This document shows, in pieces, positions 53,004-61,641 of a stretch of 64,000 bases of DNA. Source of the stretch: Rothia sp. (in: high G+C Gram-positive bacteria) (lineage in GTDB: Bacteria > Actinomycetota > Actinomycetes > Actinomycetales > Micrococcaceae); the NCBI RefSeq assembly GCF_030540545.1, contig NZ_JAUNVZ010000006.1, positions 49,714 to 113,713 on the forward strand, given 5' to 3'. Made by a program: the position numbers and the translations under genes. The number at the start of each line of letters is the position of its first letter. Position 1 is the first letter of the stretch. The notes below the pieces were generated by a model. The model was not told where the DNA came from and made no database searches. It saw only the letters and a program-made list of their open reading frames with translations.

Positions 53004-53088
53004 CGCATGGGATGATGCTCTTTAGCCCAGGAAAGAAGCTCAACGCACGTGAACCCGGGAAGTCTCTCCGGGGGCATCGTCCCATGCG
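53004..53088. repeat. Dispersed palindromic element, copy B
   Basis: Same arms as 41944-42029, CGCATGGGATGATGC (53004-53018) and GCATCGTCCCATGCG (53074-53088). The shared words ACCCGCATGGGATGATGCTC and CGCACGTGAA confirm that the two copies are related along their length. Confidence 0.75.
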
Positions 53089-53266
53089 CATTAATAGCGT
53101 AGGGATGTTGTCCAATGCGCCCTCTGCACCATGCGGAAAATCAGAAAATCCCAGATAAGAGACTCAGTTCACATAAAAGAATTTTGGGTAACAGATGGAT
53201 TTCGGTGGTGAAAACACCCCGTTTTGCCCCGGAATCATGCGGTTTTCGGCACCTTAAGACCCCGAT

Positions 53267-53295
53267 TTGCGAACCCCCTTAAACTGCCGTATAGT
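53267..53295 (+). promoter_or_regulatory. Promoter of the tRNA cluster
   Basis: TTGCGA (53267-53272), 17-bp spacer, TATAGT (53290-53295), about 50 bp before tRNA-Gly. Confidence 0.6.
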
Positions 53296-53347
53296 ATTAC
53301 TTGTTGCCGCGACGGGCCGAAAGGAACGAAGCGAGTAAGCAGCGAAT

Positions 53348-53420
<73 letters not shown>

Positions 53421-53469
53421 CGAAGGACTCCTGAGAGTTCGGACCCATTCACTTTTCAAGTGAATACAT

Positions 53470-53540
53470 GGTGAGGTGGTCGAGTGGTTAGGCAGCGGCC
53501 TGCAAAGCCGTGTACGCGGGTTCGAATCCCGTCCTCACCT
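53470..53540 (+). tRNA. tRNA-Cys (GCA)
   Basis: Acceptor GGTGAGG/CCTCACC; anticodon loop CTGCAAA gives GCA. T-loop GTTCGAATCC is canonical. CCA is not encoded. Confidence 0.95.
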
Positions 53541-53561
53541 CGCACAACATGATTGTGTTGA

Positions 53562-53633
53562 GCGCGATTGGCGCAGCGGTAGCGCGCTTCCCTGACACGG
53601 AAGAGGTCACTGGTTCGATCCCAGTATCGCGCA
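53562..53633 (+). tRNA. tRNA-Val (GAC)
   Basis: Acceptor GCGCGAT/ATCGCGC; anticodon stem CTTCC/GGAAG with loop CTGACAC gives GAC. T-loop GTTCGATCC is canonical. Confidence 0.95.
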
Positions 53634-53642
53634 CAGATAAGA

Positions 53643-53672
53643 AGCTCTGACTCATACGAGTCAGGGCTTTTT
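53643..53672 (+). terminator. Terminator of the tRNA cluster
   Basis: Arms AGCTCTGACTC / GAGTCAGGGCT (one mismatch) with TTTTT. Confidence 0.75.
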
Positions 53673-53955
53673 GTGTTATCTGACCGCAATCCGGCTATGC
53701 TGCGGTTCTCTATCCGGCCGATACTTGCGAGGCCTGATAGAGAACCCCAGCTTATGCCGGATTGCTTACTATACTCCGCATGCCCCGATACATCATCCAC
53801 CCCTGAACCACTTCCGCATGGGGTGAATCTCATCAGCCCCGGCAGAGCTGCCGCTCAGATGAACCCAAAAACGTAACTCCAGTTGGTATCGTCCCAATGC
53901 AAGAAGAGCCCTTGGGAGATAAATCCCGAGGGCTCTGTCATACGCTACGTATCGC
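53673..53955. other. Spacer between the tRNA cluster and cas3
   Basis: 283 bp without a gene. It includes a possible degenerate third copy of the palindromic element (CGCATGGGG at 53815 and GGTATCGTCCCAATGC at 53885-53900) and the cas3 terminator. Confidence 0.45.
53905..53936 (-). terminator. Terminator downstream of cas3
   Basis: Arms AGAGCCCTTGGGA / TCCCGAGGGCTCT (one mismatched pair) lie 20 bp beyond the cas3 stop. On the minus strand the hairpin is followed by TCTTGC. Confidence 0.65.
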
Positions 53956-56900
53956 TTATTTATCCTTCTTGATAGCCTGCAAACCCAGTTCCTGGGTGTA
54001 GATTAGGGTGTAATCCACCAGGTCAAAGGTGTACTGCTGATTCTGTTCATCGTAGACGAAGGGCAGAATCAGCTGACCTCGCAGAAGATACTCATCTTGC
54101 CAGGCATCGATACGGAAGCTTTCCAACTCAGCCAGCGCTTTGTCGAAACGCCAGGAGGTGCCGCGTTCGGAACCTCGAGTGGGTTTATCTGCAAATTGGT
54201 AGGGTAGTCGGATAGTAGCCGCGGCGAAGGAATAAGCAAGCGATTTATTGCTCAGAGGAGTGTTGACATCAAACCATGTCTGCTGATTCGCTGCAGTATT
54301 CTCAGGGATCGCGCGGTAATGCATAATATTGCCGACTTCATCGCGTTCAACTTCGAGAGCTATCACTTCGAGAGAATCGTCAATATCGCGTACACGCATT
54401 TCGCCAAGTTCTTCGTCGCCTACGCGTTCAGTTGTTTGGCGGGGCATGGGATGAGGATAGCTGATGGCAGACATAATATCCGCCATGGTTCGAGCCTGTC
54501 GGTCATGTTTGAGCAGGTATCCCTGCGCCTTATTTTCTAAGGTTTTTAAGGTCTTTTTATACTCGACGCATGCCTGGGTGACCTGTTCAGTCCAGCTGGC
54601 TGGAATATCCTCAGGGATGCCCTTTTCAGGAATGTTGTAGGCACCTTGAACCAGGGTACTTACATCTGCAGGAATTTGCAGGGGGTACTCACCGCGCAGG
54701 TAGGGGAGCAGCTGCGCGTAGCTGGTGTACAGAATCAGCGACTCGTAAATCAGTGTAGAAACACCAATAAATTCCGGTGCTTGCTCACTATCACCAGGGT
54801 TTTCCAATCCGCGAATATAGCAGATAGGGGTGCGGAACTCTGCGGGGCGTTCGCTCTCATCGCGCGCATGGCGGTGCAAACGGCCAATACGCTGCAGAAC
54901 CAAATCCACCGGGGCAAAGTCGGTCACCATTACGTCAAAATCAAGATCCAGTGACTGCTCAATCACCTGCGTACCAACAACAATACGACGCTCCGGACGT
55001 CCGGCATGACGGTGTGCGTCCTTGCCGAGTTTTTGAACAAGTTCTTCCTCTTTGCTGACACGGTGAAAGGCGAGGAATCGTGAGTGGAAGAGCGTTATAT
55101 CTTCACCGTAGATGTCGTGTAGATAGTCGTAGACTTCCTGAGCTCGACCTACAGTGTTGCAGATGATTGCTGCGCAGCCGTGACCACGCTCGATGGGGGA
55201 GAGAGCCTCACGGAGTGCCTCGAAGTCATCACTGATCTGACGTAGAGTAATAGTCTGCTGCTCAGCGGGTGCTTCGACATCCCAGAGTTTGGGTGCAGAA
55301 TCTTCAGCACCCTGAGTAGTAATAACCGGGTAGGCAAGGTTAACGGGCGCATGAACCGTCGTGGGCCGAAATCGGTTAATCTTTCGCTTGGGAACTTGAC
55401 CATCTTGCAGAGTGCGGAAGAGGCTCTGCTGCCCTTTCTTGTATCTAGCGAAGAGCGTTGCTTTGGTCTCGGCAGGTAGGGTCGCAGACATGAGAATCAC
55501 GGGAGCGTTCATACTACCCAGCCAGTAGAGAGCCTCTTTCAAATACTCGCTCATATAGGCGTCGTAGGCGTGTACCTCATCGATAATAATTACCTTGGAG
55601 CTGAGCGCTACGTGGCGGAGCATGACGTGCTTCATCTGGAGCGCCATCATGAGCACCTGGTCAATGGTGCAAACAACAAAGGTAGAGAGCATGCCTCGCT
55701 TAGTGCCGGAAAGCCACGAATGACGTGCAACGCGGCTGTAATTATCCGCTTGATAATGTCCTGAATTGCTATCCGCCTCGTCAAAGACATCGAGGGTAGG
55801 AATAGATTTCATATCCTTATTGAGATTCCTCTTGGAATGCCCCAGAAAGAGAGAATGGATATCGGTAGTGGAACCAAGAGCAGAGTGTGCCCACTCTTGA
55901 ATGCGGCTCAGTAGCGCATTCGTGGTTGCCTGGGTGGGAGCAGCAAAGACAAGACCACTACGGCCGGTAGTCTGCACAAGAATCTCAGCGGCAATCAGAC
56001 CCGCTTCGGTTTTACCCTGACCCATGGGAGCCTCAATACACATCATGCCGCCATGTGTTAGTGAACGTGCAGCCTCAACGGCGACTTCCTGCATGGGGCG
56101 CAGGGGAGCCTCGGGGTTGTCTTTGAACCATTGGAAGCGGCTGGAATAGAGCTCTCGTGCATCGTCGCTTCGGGAGAGTGTAGGTTCCCACGCCTTTTCA
56201 AAGCCGAGAGCTTCCCATCCTTGACGTGCACGTTCGATATGTTCCGCATCGGTAAACTTGCCCATGGGGAAGTAATCGGGATTGGACGCGATCCAGTCCG
56301 CCATAATAACCAGACCGGTGAGAATAAACTGCGCAGTGATGGGGAGTTTGGTGCGGCGTGACATGAGACGCTCGAGTACTTCTTCGGCTCCGCTGTGCTC
56401 GAGGGCACGGTCTAAGAGCTCAAGCCATGCTTCTTGCCACTGCGTGAAGATTGGGTCGGAGCTGCTTGCGATGGTGATATCGCGGCGCATGTCATCGTTC
56501 TGCTGATGTTTTGCGGGTGCGCCGTGGTGTGCGCCGGAGATACTTGCGATGGTCAGTGCGGCAGTTGTGAGAGTTTGAGGACTATCGTTTTCTTCGCCGA
56601 AACAACCGGTGAGCCATTCAACCAGGATGCTTTGTCCGTAGGCAGAATGTGGGCAGCGCGGCGAAGCACAGGTTGGTGGGGTAAAGCTAGAAGGGAACTG
56701 GAAGCCTGCTTGTTCAATTTTTCGCTTGTAGATGCGCAGCTCGTCGTTGTTTCGGGCATCTAGCTGTCCTGCGAATTCGGGGCTTGCTTTGCCGATGTCG
56801 TGGGTTTCTGCGAGCCAGCAGTAGAGCGCTTTGGTCTGTTCGAGAGTAATGTCGAGCAGCTGGCATAGTGCGTCTTTGACACCCTGCGCAATCCAATGAT

Positions 56901-57042
56901 CCCAGATGTATTCGGCTACGAGCCCCGAGTCACGCATATGCTGGGGGAGGGAGAGTCCATTGGCGGGGTCTTCTGCGGGTCCGGTCTTTGCCCAGAGAGT
57001 ACTAGTGGCAGATTCACCATCTTGTGTTGAGCGGTAGTTCAT
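53956..57042 (-). CDS. cas3: CRISPR-associated helicase-nuclease Cas3 (type I-E)
   Basis: Recruited by Cascade to nick, unwind and degrade target DNA. The 1028-residue protein has an N-terminal HD nuclease (His35, His81-Asp82 in THDIGKASPEF, HH at 172-173, Asp249) and a SF2 helicase. The helicase shows Walker A EAPMGQGKT (about 338-345), DEVH (488-491), SATLPAE and IGRLHRHARD. The HD and helicase parts are in one chain, as in type I-E. It is transcribed divergently from the rest of the cas genes. A minus-strand promoter is likely near 57171-57199. Confidence 0.95.
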   Translation of the reverse strand: MNYRSTQDGESATSTLWAKTGPAEDPANGLSLPQHMRDSGLVAEYIWDHWIAQGVKDALCQLLDITLEQTKALYCWLAETHDIGKASPEFAGQLDARNNDELRIYKRKIEQAGFQFPSSFTPPTCASPRCPHSAYGQSILVEWLTGCFGEENDSPQTLTTAALTIASISGAHHGAPAKHQQNDDMRRDITIASSSDPIFTQWQEAWLELLDRALEHSGAEEVLERLMSRRTKLPITAQFILTGLVIMADWIASNPDYFPMGKFTDAEHIERARQGWEALGFEKAWEPTLSRSDDARELYSSRFQWFKDNPEAPLRPMQEVAVEAARSLTHGGMMCIEAPMGQGKTEAGLIAAEILVQTTGRSGLVFAAPTQATTNALLSRIQEWAHSALGSTTDIHSLFLGHSKRNLNKDMKSIPTLDVFDEADSNSGHYQADNYSRVARHSWLSGTKRGMLSTFVVCTIDQVLMMALQMKHVMLRHVALSSKVIIIDEVHAYDAYMSEYLKEALYWLGSMNAPVILMSATLPAETKATLFARYKKGQQSLFRTLQDGQVPKRKINRFRPTTVHAPVNLAYPVITTQGAEDSAPKLWDVEAPAEQQTITLRQISDDFEALREALSPIERGHGCAAIICNTVGRAQEVYDYLHDIYGEDITLFHSRFLAFHRVSKEEELVQKLGKDAHRHAGRPERRIVVGTQVIEQSLDLDFDVMVTDFAPVDLVLQRIGRLHRHARDESERPAEFRTPICYIRGLENPGDSEQAPEFIGVSTLIYESLILYTSYAQLLPYLRGEYPLQIPADVSTLVQGAYNIPEKGIPEDIPASWTEQVTQACVEYKKTLKTLENKAQGYLLKHDRQARTMADIMSAISYPHPMPRQTTERVGDEELGEMRVRDIDDSLEVIALEVERDEVGNIMHYRAIPENTAANQQTWFDVNTPLSNKSLAYSFAAATIRLPYQFADKPTRGSERGTSWRFDKALAELESFRIDAWQDEYLLRGQLILPFVYDEQNQQYTFDLVDYTLIYTQELGLQAIKKDK

Positions 57043-57080
57043 AGTGGTCTCCTTTTTCCTTCCTGTAGACTAGTGTAGTT

Positions 57081-57161
57081 GTGTTCCCTCGAACCAGACG
57101 GGGGATGAGCCTTTAACGATTGAAGGTCTATGGTGTTCCCCGAAAAATCGGGGATTCTGGC
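57081..57161 (+). CRISPR. Two degenerate CRISPR repeats around a 21-nt pseudo-spacer
   Basis: Copy 1 (57081-57111) ends GGGGGATGAGCC, so its last 11 bases (GGGGATGAGCC) equal the array repeat; its stem region is 3 nt longer. Copy 2 (57133-57161) keeps TCCCCGA...TCGGGGA but its 3' end is changed. Between them is 57112-57132 (21 nt), shorter than true spacers. The orientation matches the array at 63.85 kb. See the finding on a possible guide RNA. Confidence 0.75.
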
Positions 57162-57170
57162 TTACGTCTG

Positions 57171-57199
57171 ATACTACTCTACCAAATAATTTAAGTTAA
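57171..57199 (-). promoter_or_regulatory. Candidate cas3 promoter
   Basis: On the minus strand TTAACT (57194-57199), 17-bp spacer, TAGTAT (57171-57176). The cas3 mRNA would then cover the degenerate repeats in antisense. Confidence 0.45.
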
Positions 57200-57225
57200 C
57201 AATTGAATATCTTTTACGATTCTCC

Positions 57226-57255
57226 TTGACTTCCTCTCTGTGAGGGGTCTATGAT
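57226..57255 (+). promoter_or_regulatory. Promoter of the cas8e-cas2 operon
   Basis: TTGACT (57226-57231), 18-bp spacer, TATGAT (57250-57255), close to consensus. It gives a leader of about 146 nt before cas8e. Confidence 0.65.
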
Positions 57256-57407
57256 GAGTGTCAACAGCTCGTTTTGAGCAACTTCATCGTTACGGTGACG
57301 AAATTCAGACAGCTGAGGGTGTTTAGTTCTAGTATGGAAGAAAGACGGGACTTGTGCCCTGGAAAATGTCACTACTTGTATATACGATTCAAGAAAGGAG
57401 AGAGTCT

Positions 57408-59144
57408 ATGGTAGACAGCAAGCCTAGTTTTAACCTTGTCGATGAGCCCTGGATTATGGTTCGTGGTATTGACGCCCGGAACCACGAGGTTTCTTTGCGC
57501 CAGCTCTTCACTGACGCCAAGAATATTGAGCGCATTGATTCCGGTAGTGCAGTGCAAAGTACTGCTACCTTCTCGCTGGGATTGACGGTTGTTGTTCGTT
57601 CCATCGTGTTGGACGAAGGCCTCTTTGCTGGGCTGATTGAAGCTCAAGAAGAAGAAATTACCCGCGAATGGGTAGAGAATCTTCTGGAGAACTGGGAAGA
57701 GGCGCTACTACCTGCTATCAGTCGCTATTTGAATACCTACCATCATCGTTTTGATCTGATTCACCCGGAGCTTCCCTTTATGCAGGTTGCAGATTTGCAT
57801 ACCGATAAAGGGGATATTAAGCCGGTCAGCCGTCTCATCCTGGATTCTGAGAGCGAATACTTCTCCATGAGGGCTGAGAAAACTCTTCGCTCACTCAGTT
57901 TTGCAGAAGCAGCGCGTGCGCTCATTGAAGTTCAGGCCTACGACTACTCCGGTATTAAATCTGGTGCGGTGGGTGACCCCCGTGTTAAGGGTGGTAAAGG
58001 TTATCCTCTGGGTGTGGGATGGCATGGTACAACCGGCAAGATTATTCTGCACGGTCGTAACTTTGCAGAGACCCTGCTCCTGAATATTGACTACGGCCAA
58101 TTGGGCAGGGAAGACTCTGATAATGAGGGCTACTATTACACCTTTGATGATTTGCCTGTATGGGAGCGTGGCGAAGAAAACGGTGTCCCGGATTCTGCTT
58201 TGCCCCGCGCCGCTGTGCTTTATGAGCAGGACGGTGGAGATCTGTCTAAGTATAAGGACGATCCTCAGCCGATGCTCGGCATGTGCGAGGTTCTCACCTG
58301 GCAGTCTCGCCGTATCCGTCTATGGCATGATGGCAATGAAGTCACCGGTGTGCTGATTGCTAACGGTGATAAGTGGTTTGACCGCTATGGTCCGGAAAGC
58401 TTTAAACAGGATCCGCTGACTGCATATCGCTGGAGTAAGAACCAATCCTCGAAGACCTCACTGGTTTGGATGCCTAAGGCACACAGCCCCGAGCGTACTC
58501 TGTGGCGTGGAGTGGATGCTCTTATTGCTGGAGAGCCTGCAAAAAATACTCACCCGGATCAGAACGCACCAAATATTCAGCAGCTGGCAAATGGTAAGTA
58601 CTTGCCGCAAGGTATTGATCATCCTCGGATTCAGCTTGTTGGTGTAGTCTACGGTAATCAGAGCGCCGTTATCGAGGGCTACATTGATGAAGAGTTCGGG
58701 CTCGATACGTCTTTGATTCAAGAGCACGGTGTAGAGATGATGGTCATGATCAAGGAACAGATTTCTGACACCATGGAAGCAGCTATCTCCCTGGGACAGT
58801 ACGCGGGTAACCTATTGCGCGCAGCCGGTAAAGAATACGAATTCCGTGCTGACGCTACTGAAAGCGCGCTGCACGGGCTAGAATCTGTTTTCCGCACCTG
58901 GTTGCATAGTCTCAGCGCTGATAGTGACCGGGAAAAGGCTCGTCGTGAATGGCAAGCACGGGTACGTAGTTACCTTGAATCACGTGCTCTAGAGATGCTG
59001 CGTAATGCAGGCGCTAAAGCAATAGTGGGTACCCATAACGCACAGGACAACCAGGGTTACACTGCAGCAATAGCCTATAACAGCTTTAGGGGAAGGCTGC
59101 GTAAGCTGATCCCCGCTGCCTACGATTACTCCACGAAGAACTAA
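57408..59144 (+). CDS. casA: Cascade large subunit Cas8e (Cse1/CasA)
   Basis: Recognises the PAM and recruits Cas3. The 578-residue protein begins with the family signature FNLVDEPWI (residues 8-16), then the loop-rich middle domain and the helical C-terminal bundle. The ATG at 57408 is chosen over GTG at 57354 because AAAGGAGAGAG precedes it and the family begins with FNLVDEPWI close to the start. It is the first gene of the effector operon, driven by the promoter at 57226. Confidence 0.93.
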   Translation: MVDSKPSFNLVDEPWIMVRGIDARNHEVSLRQLFTDAKNIERIDSGSAVQSTATFSLGLTVVVRSIVLDEGLFAGLIEAQEEEITREWVENLLENWEEALLPAISRYLNTYHHRFDLIHPELPFMQVADLHTDKGDIKPVSRLILDSESEYFSMRAEKTLRSLSFAEAARALIEVQAYDYSGIKSGAVGDPRVKGGKGYPLGVGWHGTTGKIILHGRNFAETLLLNIDYGQLGREDSDNEGYYYTFDDLPVWERGEENGVPDSALPRAAVLYEQDGGDLSKYKDDPQPMLGMCEVLTWQSRRIRLWHDGNEVTGVLIANGDKWFDRYGPESFKQDPLTAYRWSKNQSSKTSLVWMPKAHSPERTLWRGVDALIAGEPAKNTHPDQNAPNIQQLANGKYLPQGIDHPRIQLVGVVYGNQSAVIEGYIDEEFGLDTSLIQEHGVEMMVMIKEQISDTMEAAISLGQYAGNLLRAAGKEYEFRADATESALHGLESVFRTWLHSLSADSDREKARREWQARVRSYLESRALEMLRNAGAKAIVGTHNAQDNQGYTAAIAYNSFRGRLRKLIPAAYDYSTKN

Positions 59145-59158
59145 AGGAGGTTATACCC

Positions 59159-59797
59159 GTGGAAAAAGTGACAAAGAGTCAGCAGCTTGCTGCTTATGTT
59201 GGCTCGCAAGCCGCTTACTTGGCTCACGGTGTGATTCAAGGGCGAGGAAATGCCTTGGCTCGCTTGGCAAATCTACGTCGAGGCGCCGGTAAATCTATGC
59301 GTCAGGCTCCTGAAGCATGGATGGAAGTCTTGAATCCTGTGGGAGACGGCGAAGGAAATTATCGTGCTTTCCCCGAAAATCTGCTGAGCTCGGGGGAGTA
59401 CTTGACCCGTGAGGAGCGTGCTGCATTTACTGCGTTGACTCTCTTTGCAGTTCATCAGCAATCTCAACTTAAGCCTATGCATTACCACCCGGATGGTAAG
59501 CGCGGTGCAAGCTTCGGGTACGTTGCTGGCCAGCTGGTGTCTCGCTCTTCCGCATCTATGAAGAACCGTTTTGATGCGGTTTTGAAAGCCCGAGATGAGA
59601 AAGTCATGGCTGCTCATCTTCGTACGCTAGTGCAGCTCTTCCGGGTAGAAGGGTTGCCTCTGGATTACGGCAAGTTCGCAGTGGACTATGCCCGTCTGCT
59701 CAACCCCGAATACCGTGATTCTGTCATCCTGAGCTGGACCCGTGACTTTGCGTCTGGCTACCGTAATGTATCTACTACTCAGAAAGAGGAAAACTAA
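59159..59797 (+). CDS. casB: Cascade small subunit Cse2/CasB
   Basis: Helical subunit that stabilises the R-loop. The 212-residue protein has SQAAYLAHGVIQGRGNALARL near the N-terminus and the basic RRGAGKSMRQAPEAWMEVL segment, as in Cse2. The start is GTG at 59159 after a perfect AAAGGAGG. It is followed by cas7e, whose ATG overlaps its stop. The fast-evolving sequence is typical of Cse2. Confidence 0.88.
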   Translation: MEKVTKSQQLAAYVGSQAAYLAHGVIQGRGNALARLANLRRGAGKSMRQAPEAWMEVLNPVGDGEGNYRAFPENLLSSGEYLTREERAAFTALTLFAVHQQSQLKPMHYHPDGKRGASFGYVAGQLVSRSSASMKNRFDAVLKARDEKVMAAHLRTLVQLFRVEGLPLDYGKFAVDYARLLNPEYRDSVILSWTRDFASGYRNVSTTQKEEN

Positions 59798-60912
59798 TGT
59801 CGTTCTTTGTTGATATCCATGCTCTGCAGACCCTGCCTCCTTCGAACATTAACCGTGACGATACCGGCAGCCCCAAGAGCGCTATCTTTGGTGGTGTAGA
59901 ACGTACTCGTGTGTCCAGCCAATCGTGGAAGTCTGTAATCCGCCGTGATTTTGAATGCCATTTGGATTCTGCAAAGATTGGTGTACGTACCCGCCGTATC
60001 GCTGATAAGGTAGTGGATCGTATTATTGAGCGTGATCCTGCGTTTGACCCTGACAAGGCTGAACTGGTAGTACGCGAAGCATTTAAGGCCGTCAAGATTA
60101 AGGTAGAAGATCCCAAGAAGGAAGGTGCTTCTCGCGGTGTTTCTAGCTACCTGCTTTTCCTGAGCAACCAGCAGATTGATCGTCTCGCCCAGGCAATTAT
60201 TGATGCCGACGGCGAGAAGATTCCTGCAAAGGACGTTAAGGAAATTCTCGACACTAAGCACAGCGTAGATATTGCCCTCTTTGGCCGTATGCTGGCTGAT
60301 GCTCCTGATTTCAACGTAGACGCAAGTTGTCAGGTGGCTCACGCACTGGGTGTACACGCTGTGGATACCGATTTTGACTACTTTACTGCGGTAGATGACT
60401 ATGTGCGCAATGCTGATGACGAAAGCGGCGCGGGCATGATCGGTACCATCGAGATGGCTTCTTCCACTCTGTACCGCTACGCTACGGTCAACCTGAATGC
60501 TCTGGAAGCTAACCTGGGTGAACCGGCAGCGACTGTTGAAGCGGCTCTGGCATTTATCTCTGCATTCGTTGAGACCATGCCCACGGGTAAGCAGAATACT
60601 TTCGCGGCCCGTACTTTGCCCGAGGTTGTCGTAGTAACCATCCGTGATAACCGTCCGATTTCCTATGTGAATGCTTTTGAGAAGCCTGTTGTTGCTAAGG
60701 ATAGCGGTCGCCGTCTGGAAGCAACTCGCGCACTCGCCCAGGAAGCACAGTCTATTCAGGAAGCCTACGGTTATGAACCGGTATCCTCGTATGTCTTTGC
60801 GCTGGGCGATCTGAAGGCTGAATTGGAAGGTCTGGGCGAAGAAGTAACCCTGCCGCAGCTGAAGGAAAAGCTTGAGGGTAAGCTGACCGAGTTGCTCTCT
60901 CAGGAGGCGTAA
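59797..60912 (+). CDS. casC: Cascade backbone subunit Cas7e (Cse4/CasC)
   Basis: Forms the six-copy filament that carries the crRNA. The 371-residue protein begins MSFFVDIHALQTLPPSNINR and then DTGSPKSAIFGGVERTRVSS, both family hallmarks of the RAMP-like RRM core. The ATG overlaps the cse2 stop (TAATG), so the two are coupled. Its stop touches the cas5e start. Confidence 0.95.
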   Translation: MSFFVDIHALQTLPPSNINRDDTGSPKSAIFGGVERTRVSSQSWKSVIRRDFECHLDSAKIGVRTRRIADKVVDRIIERDPAFDPDKAELVVREAFKAVKIKVEDPKKEGASRGVSSYLLFLSNQQIDRLAQAIIDADGEKIPAKDVKEILDTKHSVDIALFGRMLADAPDFNVDASCQVAHALGVHAVDTDFDYFTAVDDYVRNADDESGAGMIGTIEMASSTLYRYATVNLNALEANLGEPAATVEAALAFISAFVETMPTGKQNTFAARTLPEVVVVTIRDNRPISYVNAFEKPVVAKDSGRRLEATRALAQEAQSIQEAYGYEPVSSYVFALGDLKAELEGLGEEVTLPQLKEKLEGKLTELLSQEA

Positions 60913-61641
60913 ATGCCTACCCTGCTCCTCAAATTGAGCGGGCCTCTACAATCCTGGGGTACCCAGAGCCGCTACCGTCGTCGAGAGACTGATAGCATGC
61001 CGAGCAAGTCGGGTGTTATTGGTCTGCTTGCGGCAGCACTCGGTAGAGCACGAACTGAATCTGTGGATGACTTATCGTCTCTTGGTTTTGCGGTTCGTAT
61101 TGACGCCCCTGGTCAAATGGTTCGCGATTATCAAACAGCCAAAGATTGGGCTCGCAAGCCCAATGATGACGCAAAGCTGTCAACACGATACTATCTTTCA
61201 GATGCCGTATTTCTGGTTGCCTTGGAAAGTGACGACCGAGCTTTCCTTGAACGCCTAGAATCCGCTCTGCGTGCGCCAGTATATCCTCTCTACTTGGGGC
61301 GCCGTTCGTGTCCCGCAGGATATGACATGGTGCCAGGCAAGGAATCGGCAATCCGTGAGTATTCCGCTGTGGATGCTCTACGTCATGAACCGTGGAATGT
61401 CGCTGAGCGTATCCGCCAGCAGAGCCCGAATCCTGTTCAGCTGCCGATTGTGCGTGAGTCTGCTTCGGGTGAAGACGGTTTGCTGGTGAACGATGTTCCG
61501 GTAAGTTTTTCTCCAGAACATCGCCAGTACCTTTCGCGTAAAGTCCTGACTGATAGCGTGCCCGTTACTGTTGAGAACCCGGACTCTCAGGTTCGTTCTT
61601 TTGATACTGTTGACTTCATGAGTTTTGTGCAGGAGGCATAG
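60913..61641 (+). CDS. casD: Cascade subunit Cas5e (CasD)
   Basis: Binds the 5' handle of crRNA. The 242-residue RAMP protein begins MPTLLLKLSGPLQSWGTQSR, followed by RRRETDSMPSKSGVIGLLAA, the Cas5 N-terminal signature. PLYLGRRSCPAGYDMV lies in the middle. The ATG directly follows the cas7e stop, with AGGAGG inside the cas7e end. Confidence 0.93.
   Translation: MPTLLLKLSGPLQSWGTQSRYRRRETDSMPSKSGVIGLLAAALGRARTESVDDLSSLGFAVRIDAPGQMVRDYQTAKDWARKPNDDAKLSTRYYLSDAVFLVALESDDRAFLERLESALRAPVYPLYLGRRSCPAGYDMVPGKESAIREYSAVDALRHEPWNVAERIRQQSPNPVQLPIVRESASGEDGLLVNDVPVSFSPEHRQYLSRKVLTDSVPVTVENPDSQVRSFDTVDFMSFVQEA

Larger units (their letters stand above)
52702..53347. other. Long intergenic region between zapE and the tRNA cluster
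   Basis: 646 bp without a gene. It contains a repeat matching 28284-28325, a terminator (52938-52978), copy B of the palindromic element, and the tRNA-operon promoter. The part from 52718 to 52900 is related to the region after dxs. Confidence 0.55.
57043..57407. other. cas3-cas8e divergent regulatory region
   Basis: 365 bp without a gene. It holds two degenerate CRISPR repeats (57081-57161), a likely cas3 promoter, a strong cas-operon promoter, and a 5' leader of about 146 nt for cas8e. The leader contains short hairpins (GCTC-GTTTT-GAGC, CGT-TACGGTG-ACG). Confidence 0.7.

Noticed and set aside
53456-53833. Minus-strand open frame over the tRNA genes
   Set aside because: It is the antisense of tRNA-Cys and tRNA-Val; peptides such as YWDRTSDLFRVRE are a classic artefact of translated tRNA genes.
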